From JBDHTO01 sp039808665 (GTDB lineage: Bacteria; Pseudomonadota; Alphaproteobacteria; Paracaedibacterales; JAKBAR01): a stretch of 5,305 nucleotides of DNA. The translations under genes were made by a program, and so were the position numbers. The notes beneath the pieces were generated by a model, which saw nothing but the letters and a program-made list of their open reading frames with translations, made no database searches and had not been told where the DNA came from. The stretch lies in assembly GCA_039808665.1 (NCBI GenBank), contig JBDHTO010000083.1, forward strand, positions 1 through 5,305. The letters run 5' to 3'. The stretch's first letter is position 1; every line of letters begins with the position of its first letter. Positions 1-4,651 of this stretch are shown one piece after another.

Positions 1-573
1 AAAACCCATTCTTTTTGCTGTTTTCCTGGGGAAAATGGATTTATAGAAGCTTATCGAGAGCTTTTGGTGGAGCATTTAAGCCATATTTCAAAGGAAATAC
101 CCATAAAAATACTTTTTTCCGCCCATGGAATTCCAGAAGATATCGTTAAGGAAGGAGACCCCTACCCCCTTCATGCCAAAGTGTCTATGGACGCTGTCAT
201 GGATCATGATCTTTTAAAAAAATATGAATACGATCTTTGTTATCAAAGTAAAGTTGGTCCTAAAAAATGGACGGGACCAAGTTTGACTGAGGCGATGGAA
301 GTGGCGCGTAATGAAAAAAAAGGTGTTGTGATTGTCCCCATCTCCTTTGTTTCTGATCACTCTGAAACCCTTGTTGAGTTGGATATACAGTACAAAGAAT
401 ATGCAAAAGAGATGAATCTTGTTCGTTATTCCCGTATTTTCACCGTTTCCGACCACCCAATCTTTATTGAGGGCTTGTGTCAAATGGTTTTGGGGCGATT
501 GGCCGGTATGAAATGCGAAAAAGTATGTTCATCTGATAAAAAAATGTGTGGATATGATCGATTTTCTTACTGA
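1..573 (+). CDS. hemH: Ferrochelatase, C-terminal part (5' end outside window)
   Basis: Ferrochelatase inserts Fe2+ into protoporphyrin IX to make protoheme, usually at the inner face of the cytoplasmic membrane. The reading frame is open from base 1 and gives 190 visible residues, roughly the C-terminal half to 60 percent of a family member. Family signatures seen: FSAHG at visible residues 39-43 (His42 is the conserved active-site histidine), GDPY at 52-55, YQSKVGP..W at 81-91, and SDHSETLVELD at 118-128, holding the conserved catalytic-side glutamate. The tail carries three cysteines (visible 172, 176, 183) and there is a Cys-Cys pair at 6-7, a pattern like ferrochelatases that bind a [2Fe-2S] cluster; cluster binding here is inference. 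The gene overlaps hemJ by about 20-26 nt, which suggests translational coupling. The stop is TGA at 571-573. The identification is firm; the true start lies upstream of the window. Confidence 0.96.
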   Translation, partial: KTHSFCCFPGENGFIEAYRELLVEHLSHISKEIPIKILFSAHGIPEDIVKEGDPYPLHAKVSMDAVMDHDLLKKYEYDLCYQSKVGPKKWTGPSLTEAMEVARNEKKGVVIVPISFVSDHSETLVELDIQYKEYAKEMNLVRYSRIFTVSDHPIFIEGLCQMVLGRLAGMKCEKVCSSDKKMCGYDRFSY

Positions 574-994
574 ATACATGCTTTGGATCAAAGCTTTTCA
601 TGTTATGGGTGTTATTTCTTGGATGGCGGGTATTTTTTATCTCCCCCGTCTTTTTGTCTATCATCAAGAAACCCAGAATCCAGCTCTTTGGGAGCAATTT
701 AAGGTGATGGAGCGCAAGCTTTACAAAATTATTATGCAACCTGCGATGCATTTTTCATTGATTACAGGCATTCTCCTTGCTACAATCCAGGACGTATGGA
801 CAGTTCCTTGGTTCCATCTAAAGCTTACGGGGCTTTTTTTTCTTTTCGCATATCACTTCTTTTTGGATTATTGCAGAAAGCAGCTTGAGCAAGAAAAATG
901 TCAATTTTCTGGCCGTTTCTTTAGGATTATCAATGAAATTCCCGTCCTTATCATGGCGGTTATTGTCATAAGCGTTATTGTAAAACCCTTCTAA
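548..994 (+). CDS. hemJ: HemJ-type protoporphyrinogen IX oxidase (four-helix membrane protein)
   Basis: HemJ oxidises protoporphyrinogen IX to protoporphyrin IX, the substrate of the ferrochelatase encoded just upstream. The product is 148 residues from GTG, typical for the family (about 140-150). Four hydrophobic segments lie near residues 12-33, 63-80, 88-107 and 128-146. Signatures: KAFHVMGVISWMAG (conserved His18), YLPRLFVYH, ERKLYKIIMQPAM, WFHLKLTG (conserved Lys92) and the C-terminal NEIPVLIM...VVKPF-like ending. The start is uncertain: GTG at 548, ATG at 554 and ATG at 578 are all in frame and none has a clear Shine-Dalgarno sequence. The first two lie inside hemH and the third 4 nt after its stop, so translation probably depends on ribosomes finishing hemH. 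The position between hemH and rho matches its known alphaproteobacterial context. It belongs to the CopD-like/UPF0093 family; confusion with a copper-resistance CopD is unlikely given size and motifs. Confidence 0.92.
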   Translation: MDMIDFLTEYMLWIKAFHVMGVISWMAGIFYLPRLFVYHQETQNPALWEQFKVMERKLYKIIMQPAMHFSLITGILLATIQDVWTVPWFHLKLTGLFFLFAYHFFLDYCRKQLEQEKCQFSGRFFRIINEIPVLIMAVIVISVIVKPF

Positions 995-1026
995 TACAAT
1001 TTTTCATCATCTTTAAGGTATTTTTC

Positions 1027-2298
1027 ATGAATCTTCGTGATTTAAAACGTAAATCTCCCTCAGAACTCATTGCTCTTGCCGAAGAGCACGGCATTGAAAA
1101 CGGAAGCTCTCTTCGTAAACAAGATCTTCTTTTTGCTATTTTAAAAAAATTGGCGGAAAAAGACATTTCAATTTCTGGCGAAGGAGTTATTGAAGTTTTG
1201 CAAGATGGATTTGGATTTTTGCGCTCACCTGAGGCAAATTATCTTCCCGGTCCCGATGATATTTATGTTTCCCCAGCACAGGTAAGAAAATTTGGCCTTA
1301 GAACAGGCGACACCGTAGAGGGTGAAATCCGCGCCCCAAAGGATGGAGAGCGTTATTTTGCTCTTGTGAAAGTGAGCAAATTGAATTTCGATGATCCAGA
1401 TGTTGCACGCCATCGTATCAATTTTGACAACCTTACTCCCCTCTTTCCGGATGAGCGTCTTAAGCTTGAATTTGAAGCTGTTGATGATAATAAAAAGAAT
1501 AAGGATTTCTCACAGCGCATTATTGATCTTGTTGCCCCCCTTGGAAAGGGACAGCGCGCCTTGATTGTGGCCCCTCCCCGTACGGGTAAAACCGTGATGC
1601 TTCAGAATTTGGCCCATGCTATTGCGACAAACCACCCTGAGGCTTATCTTATGGTTCTTTTGATTGATGAAAGACCAGAAGAAGTGACAGATATGAGCCG
1701 TTCTGTGCGTGGAGAGGTTATTAGCTCTACCTTTGATGAGCCCGCAACACGTCACGTACAAGTTGCAGAAATGGTGATTGAGCGCGCAAAGAGACTTGTG
1801 GAGCACAAAAAAGATGTTGTGATTCTTTTAGATTCTATCACACGTTTGGCCCGTGCTTATAACACAGTCGTTCCTTCATCGGGTAAAGTTTTAACAGGTG
1901 GTGTGGATGCTAATGCACTACAACGTCCAAAGCGTATTCTTGGCGCTGCACGTAACATCGAAGAGGGTGGATCCCTCACCATCATCGGAACAGCTCTTGT
2001 GGATACGGGATCTCGTATGGATGAGGTAATTTTTGAAGAATTCAAGGGAACAGGTAACTCTGAAATCGTTTTGGATAGAAAACTCTCAGATAAGCGTGTT
2101 TTCCCAGCCATTGATATCAACAAATCTGGTACCCGTAAGGAAGAGCTTCTTGTGACAAGCAAGGGTGAGCTCACAAAAATGTGGATGCTTCGTCGTATTC
2201 TTAATCCCATGGGAACGGTCGAGGCTATGGAGTTTCTTTTGGATAAGCTCAAAGGATCCAAAAACAACGCAGATTTCTTCCAATCTATGAATTCTTGA
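1027..2298 (+). CDS. rho: Transcription termination factor Rho
   Basis: Rho is a hexameric, ATP-driven RNA helicase/translocase that ends transcription of untranslated RNA. The product is 423 residues, full length (the E. coli protein is 419). In order: an N-terminal helical Rho_N segment (1-45); a cold-shock-like RNA-binding domain with GFGFLRS at 61-67 and DDIYVSP at 77-83; Walker A APPRTGKT at 182-189; catalytic DERPEEVTDM at 214-223; Walker B VVILLDS at 264-270 (Asp269); Q-loop region TGGVDANALQRPKR at 290-303; and the conserved arginine after NKSGT (Arg370, arginine-finger position). Walker A reads PPRTGKT where E. coli has PPKAGKT. The ATG at 1027 is supported by AAGG at 1015-1018, 8 nt upstream, and by the intact N-terminal domain. 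It follows hemJ by 32 nt with no visible terminator or strong promoter, so it is probably read from the heme operon. No long leader of the kind used for rho autoregulation in enterics is visible. Confidence 0.99.
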   Translation: MNLRDLKRKSPSELIALAEEHGIENGSSLRKQDLLFAILKKLAEKDISISGEGVIEVLQDGFGFLRSPEANYLPGPDDIYVSPAQVRKFGLRTGDTVEGEIRAPKDGERYFALVKVSKLNFDDPDVARHRINFDNLTPLFPDERLKLEFEAVDDNKKNKDFSQRIIDLVAPLGKGQRALIVAPPRTGKTVMLQNLAHAIATNHPEAYLMVLLIDERPEEVTDMSRSVRGEVISSTFDEPATRHVQVAEMVIERAKRLVEHKKDVVILLDSITRLARAYNTVVPSSGKVLTGGVDANALQRPKRILGAARNIEEGGSLTIIGTALVDTGSRMDEVIFEEFKGTGNSEIVLDRKLSDKRVFPAIDINKSGTRKEELLVTSKGELTKMWMLRRILNPMGTVEAMEFLLDKLKGSKNNADFFQSMNS

Positions 2299-2323
2299 CG
2301 TCTTTATTTTCCAAAGGAATCAT
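2295..2323 (+). promoter_or_regulatory. Possible sigma70-type promoter for the thioesterase gene
   Basis: TTGACG at 2295-2300 matches the -35 consensus in five of six bases and overlaps the rho stop codon. After a 17-nt spacer, AATCAT at 2318-2323 matches the -10 consensus in four of six. Transcription would begin near 2330, giving a leader of about 35 nt that still contains the small TAGCAA/TTGCTA hairpin and the ribosome binding site. The -10 box is weak and AT-rich sequence yields such matches by chance, so this is a suggestion only. Confidence 0.22.
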
Positions 2324-2370
2324 CCTAAAGTAGCAATATAAAGTTTTTGCTAAGGGACTTTTCCTTTGGA
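2310..2370 (+). repeat. Inverted repeat spanning the rho-thioesterase gap, RBS and start codon
   Basis: TCCAAAGGAA at 2310-2319 is the exact reverse complement of TTCCTTTGGA at 2361-2370, separated by 41 nt. Inside it sits a second stem, TAGCAA (2331-2336) with TTGCTA (2347-2352), and CCT (2324-2326) can pair with AGG (2353-2355). In RNA this would enclose the Shine-Dalgarno AAGGGA (2352-2357) and place the TTG start (2366-2368) in the outer right arm. No U-tract follows on either strand, so it does not look like a standard intrinsic terminator. A role in controlling thioesterase translation is inference; the repeat itself is directly visible. Confidence 0.5.
2352..2357 (+). promoter_or_regulatory. 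Ribosome binding site fixing a TTG start
   Basis: AAGGGA lies 8 nt before the TTG at 2366. An in-frame TAA at 2351-2353 rules out any start further upstream, and the next ATG in frame lies inside the conserved SQMD motif of the protein, so TTG is the only start that keeps the hotdog fold whole. Confidence 0.75.
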
Positions 2371-2752
2371 TAAATATCTTCCTCCTAATCGCTTTCTTTC
2401 TGTACGCACTATTGCTTCACCTAAGGATACAAATCCTACGGGAGATATCTCTGCCGGGTGGCTTGTGTCTCAGATGGATATGGCTGCAAATAGTATGGCA
2501 TCGAACACGTCACAAGGACGGGTAACTAGCGTTTCCATTGAAACACTTCATTTTCACAAACCCGTTTTTGTTGGAGATGAAGTGAGTATTTACACAGAAG
2601 TACAGCGTATAGGACACTCATCCATGCATGTAAAGGTAGAGGTTTCGGTAAGAAGGGGATTTAGTGAAGAAAATATCAATGTGACAGAGGGCGTTTTTGT
2701 CTATGTTGCCATTGATAAGGATTATAATCCCCGCGCGATTATGCATCACTAG
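2366..2752 (+). CDS. Acyl-CoA thioesterase, YciA-like hotdog-fold protein
   Basis: A single-hotdog-domain enzyme expected to hydrolyse acyl-CoA thioesters to free acid and CoA in the cytoplasm. The product is 128 residues, close to YciA-type proteins. The signature is clear: RTIASPKDTNPTGDISAGW at 14-32, then SQMD at 35-38, whose aspartate (Asp38) corresponds to the catalytic aspartate of Haemophilus YciA (HI0827). GRVTSVSIETLHFHKPVFVGD at 51-71 and a closing VAIDKDYNPRAI complete the fold. The usual GDIFGGW reads GDISAGW here, a mild change in the CoA-binding/active-site loop. The start is TTG with a good Shine-Dalgarno sequence. It lies 67 nt after rho, either as the last gene of that operon or under its own weak promoter. 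Its TAG stop overlaps the convergent cinA-like gene by 4 nt. Substrate chain length cannot be read from sequence. Confidence 0.88.
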   Translation: MDKYLPPNRFLSVRTIASPKDTNPTGDISAGWLVSQMDMAANSMASNTSQGRVTSVSIETLHFHKPVFVGDEVSIYTEVQRIGHSSMHVKVEVSVRRGFSEENINVTEGVFVYVAIDKDYNPRAIMHH

Positions 2753-3459
2753 GGGAGACGAATTTCTGAAATCTTTTGATGGGATTTAAGAACGGTTTCT
2801 TGATTTCTTCCTCTGGAAATCACGGTAACACCAATCTTTCCACCACGAAAATTAGGATAACTACCGATAGAGACATCGGGAAATTCTTCCTGGATAATCC
2901 TCAGATCATTGGCGATAAGACTTTCACCGATGTGAAAATCAAAATGTTCCTGAAAAATAGGACTACCCTTGTTTAATGAGGGAAGCGCTGAAAAAAACAT
3001 GGCTTCTGCAATATTTGGAACCCCAGCTAGAGTGAATACATTTTCCATTTGAAATCCAGGTGCTGCGCTTACAGGATTATCGATCAGTGTTGCACCAAAA
3101 GGGGTGCGTGCCATACGAAGGCGGGATTCTGTAATATGCTCCTTATAGTAATTTTTGAGGATTTCAACAGCATCTGGGTGATAAATCACATTAACGTCAA
3201 AGGCCTTGGCAATACCTTCAACCGTTATATCGTCATGGGTTGGACCAAGACCACCCGTTGTAAAAACATAGGAATAATGACTGCGAAGATGATTAACGGT
3301 TGAGGAAATTTTTTCTATATCATCGGGAATGATGCGTACCTCTTCTGTTTCAATGCCGATATCAAAAAGCGCAGAGGTTAAGAAGCTAATATTTTTATCC
3401 TGTGTACGACCAGAGAGGATTTCATTACCGATAACGATAATGGATGCTGTGGGATTCAT
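2749..3459 (-). CDS. CinA-type competence/damage-inducible protein A, molybdopterin-binding (MoCF-like) domain only
   Basis: A 236-residue protein of the CinA N-terminal / MoCF_biosynth-like family (COG1058). Conserved blocks are SIIVIGNEILSGRTQDKN at 6-23, VFTTGGLGPTHDDIT at 65-79 (the family's nucleotide/pterin-binding loop) and the FTLAGVPNIAEAMF segment at 142-155. The C-terminal PncC/nicotinamide-nucleotide amidase domain of full-length CinA is absent, as is common for the separate short alphaproteobacterial form. Members of this family have been linked to ADP-ribose/NMN-related pyrophosphatase activity, but the role of the stand-alone form is not settled. The frame is open for 11 more codons up to 3492, but I chose ATG at 3459: AAGGAG sits 7 nt upstream, family homology starts immediately, and the extra codons are made of a terminator-like hairpin. 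It converges with the thioesterase and overlaps it by 4 nt. Confidence 0.88.
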   Translation of the reverse strand: MNPTASIIVIGNEILSGRTQDKNISFLTSALFDIGIETEEVRIIPDDIEKISSTVNHLRSHYSYVFTTGGLGPTHDDITVEGIAKAFDVNVIYHPDAVEILKNYYKEHITESRLRMARTPFGATLIDNPVSAAPGFQMENVFTLAGVPNIAEAMFFSALPSLNKGSPIFQEHFDFHIGESLIANDLRIIQEEFPDVSIGSYPNFRGGKIGVTVISRGRNQETVLKSHQKISEIRLP

Positions 3460-3486
3460 AAAAAGACTCCTTTTTCCAAAGGAGCC
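3460..3486 (-). terminator. Intrinsic-terminator-like hairpin that also holds the cinA-like RBS
   Basis: On the minus strand GGCTCCTTT (3486-3478) pairs with AAAGGAGTC (3473-3465) in a 9-bp stem with one G-U pair, closed by a GGAA tetraloop (GNRA type), and is followed directly by TTTTT at 3464-3460. This is the form of a Rho-independent terminator, 9 nt after the stop of the small upstream gene. The next base begins the ATG of the cinA-like gene, and its Shine-Dalgarno AAGGAG is the 3' arm of the stem. It may therefore terminate the bc1/small-protein transcript, mask the RBS, or both. Structure seen; function inferred. Confidence 0.6.
3467..3472 (-). promoter_or_regulatory. Ribosome binding site of the cinA-like gene, inside a hairpin stem
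   Basis: AAGGAG, a near-perfect Shine-Dalgarno sequence, ends 7 nt before the ATG at 3459. It fixes that start over upstream in-frame codons. All six bases are paired in the hairpin at 3460-3486, so access would require melting of the stem or a transcript that begins inside it. Confidence 0.75.
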
Positions 3487-3495
3487 TAACACGGT

Positions 3496-3837
3496 TTAAG
3501 AGGTCGGTCTATCTTTGTTAAGATTTTCAAGAGCTAGTTTTGATGGGGCTTTGCTCCTCGTAGCCACCTCAAGATCAAGCTCTTGACTCAGTCTTAAACT
3601 TGAAAGACGAGGATGAGTAAATTCTGAAAGACTTGATGAATGACGCATTCCAGCAGGTGCGCCTTCTTCTTCCCTACTTGCTCTAATATGAATGGGAGAT
3701 GAAGATGCACTTTTTCTTGGAATAACCCCTAATGAATCATCCTCTTCACTATGATCAGAGCAAAAAGCACCCGTTGTGCCGAGAATAAGAAGAAAACCGT
3801 AAATAAGCATAAAAACCATCGCTAAGAAAATAAACAT
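3496..3837 (-). CDS. Hypothetical small membrane-anchored or secreted Ser/Arg-rich protein
   Basis: I do not recognise this 113-residue protein. Residues 2-20 form one strongly hydrophobic segment with no positive charge before it (a signal anchor or uncleaved signal peptide), then TTGAFC, which lacks a good lipobox or AxA cleavage site. The remainder is hydrophilic and probably disordered: an acidic patch SEEDD at 30-34, then Ser- and Arg-rich stretches (RKSASSS at 41-47, RHSSSLS at 65-71, RLSSLRLS at 77-84) and a basic end. It starts at ATG 3837, the only ATG near the N-terminus that keeps the whole hydrophobic segment; an in-frame TAA lies about 40 nt upstream. No Shine-Dalgarno sequence is visible (GCGGG touches the ATG). 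It sits 48 nt after petC and 36 nt before the cinA-like gene on the same strand. No conserved domain is evident. The reading frame is real-looking (signal-like N-terminus, no competing frame) but could be lineage-restricted. Confidence 0.62.
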   Translation of the reverse strand: MFIFLAMVFMLIYGFLLILGTTGAFCSDHSEEDDSLGVIPRKSASSSPIHIRASREEEGAPAGMRHSSSLSEFTHPRLSSLRLSQELDLEVATRSKAPSKLALENLNKDRPTS

Positions 3838-3885
3838 CCCGCAAATTCTAGGTGAGGAATGGTTAAAAAAATCTTAAAGAAAAAT

Positions 3886-4647
3886 TTATTTTACAGCCTT
3901 CCATATTTTTCGCATGGCAAAGAAAAACACCCCACTCATGATGATCAGGTAAATCATCACAGCGAAACCAATACGTTTGCGATCTTCCATTTCTGGTTCC
4001 GAAGCCCAAGCAAGAAATGTCACGATATCCTGTGCCATTTGATCGATGGTGGCTTTGGTTCCATCAGAATAGGTAATTTGACCATCCTGTGTAAGAGGTG
4101 GTGCCATGGCAATTTGACCACCATTCATGAAGGGATTGTAGTGACGACCCTCGGCAACAGTGATGTCCTTTGGCGGTGTTTTTCCATATCCAGTGATGAG
4201 AGAATACACGTAATTCACACCATTAGGGCGTGCTTTAACGATGAGAGAAAGATCTGGTGGAAGAGCTCCACCATTTGCAGCGCGTCCTGCGGCTTCATTT
4301 TCATAAGGAGAGGGAAAAGAGTCAGATGGTTCACCTTTACGTTCGACGGTCTCTCCCTCATTGTTAAGGGTTTTATAGGTGTAAGAGGCTGCAATAGCTT
4401 TAATTTCTGCTTCTGAAAACCCAAGGGCTTCAAGTTCCCGAAATCGTATGCGCTTTAGGGAATGGCAGGTTGCACAAACTTCTTTGAACACCTGAAATCC
4501 CCTTTGTAGAGCTGCTCGGTCAAAAGTTCCCATCATTTTTTGAAAGGGCCATACTTTATTGCATGGTTTTGAGATGGGATTTGCAGACACGTCTGTGAAC
4601 ATCAGACCGTAAAGAAGGAGGACGAAAAGCTTTAATACCTTTTTCAT
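3886..4647 (-). CDS. petC: Cytochrome c1 of the cytochrome bc1 complex
   Basis: Cytochrome c1 is the membrane-anchored c-type heme subunit that takes electrons from the Rieske protein and passes them to soluble or membrane cytochrome c on the periplasmic side. The product has 253 residues, usual for alphaproteobacteria without the long insertions. It shows a Sec signal peptide (KK at 2-3, hydrophobic core 5-18, likely cleavage after VSA at 22), FGTFDRAALQRG-like sequence at 40-50, the heme-binding CATCH at 58-62 (His62 proximal ligand), NGGALPPDLS at 125-134, GGQIAMAPPL at 176-185 (Met181, distal ligand) and a C-terminal membrane anchor at 226-245 followed by basic residues. ATG 4647 lies 4 nt after the petB stop; no Shine-Dalgarno sequence is obvious, so coupling to petB translation is likely. 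Export and covalent heme attachment imply Sec and cytochrome c maturation systems elsewhere in the genome. Confidence 0.98.
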   Translation of the reverse strand: MKKVLKLFVLLLYGLMFTDVSANPISKPCNKVWPFQKMMGTFDRAALQRGFQVFKEVCATCHSLKRIRFRELEALGFSEAEIKAIAASYTYKTLNNEGETVERKGEPSDSFPSPYENEAAGRAANGGALPPDLSLIVKARPNGVNYVYSLITGYGKTPPKDITVAEGRHYNPFMNGGQIAMAPPLTQDGQITYSDGTKATIDQMAQDIVTFLAWASEPEMEDRKRIGFAVMIYLIIMSGVFFFAMRKIWKAVK

Positions 4648-4651
4648 AACG

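Noticed and set aside
1857..2267. A 136-codon minus-strand open frame.
   Set aside because: It is the complement of the highly conserved Rho ATPase domain; no motif and no start signal of its own.
2337..2342. TATAAA as a -10 promoter box before the thioesterase gene.
   Set aside because: No acceptable -35 sequence at 16-18 nt upstream; it forms the loop of the TAGCAA/TTGCTA hairpin.
2753..2800. A terminator between the convergent thioesterase and cinA-like genes.
   Set aside because: Only very short or loop-less repeats are present (for example ATTTC-T-GAAAT), with no G/C-rich stem and U-tract on either strand.
3460..3492. An N-terminal extension of the cinA-like protein by 11 codons.
   Set aside because: The extra codons are the hairpin sequence itself, the ATG at 3459 has a near-perfect Shine-Dalgarno sequence, and family homology begins there.
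3859..4416. A 185-codon plus-strand open frame with a GGTGAGGA sequence right before its ATG.
   Set aside because: It lies wholly antisense to petC, whose heme motif, Met ligand, signal peptide and anchor are all intact. The encoded residues are Cys/His/Trp-rich without domain logic, and the purine run touches the ATG with no spacing.
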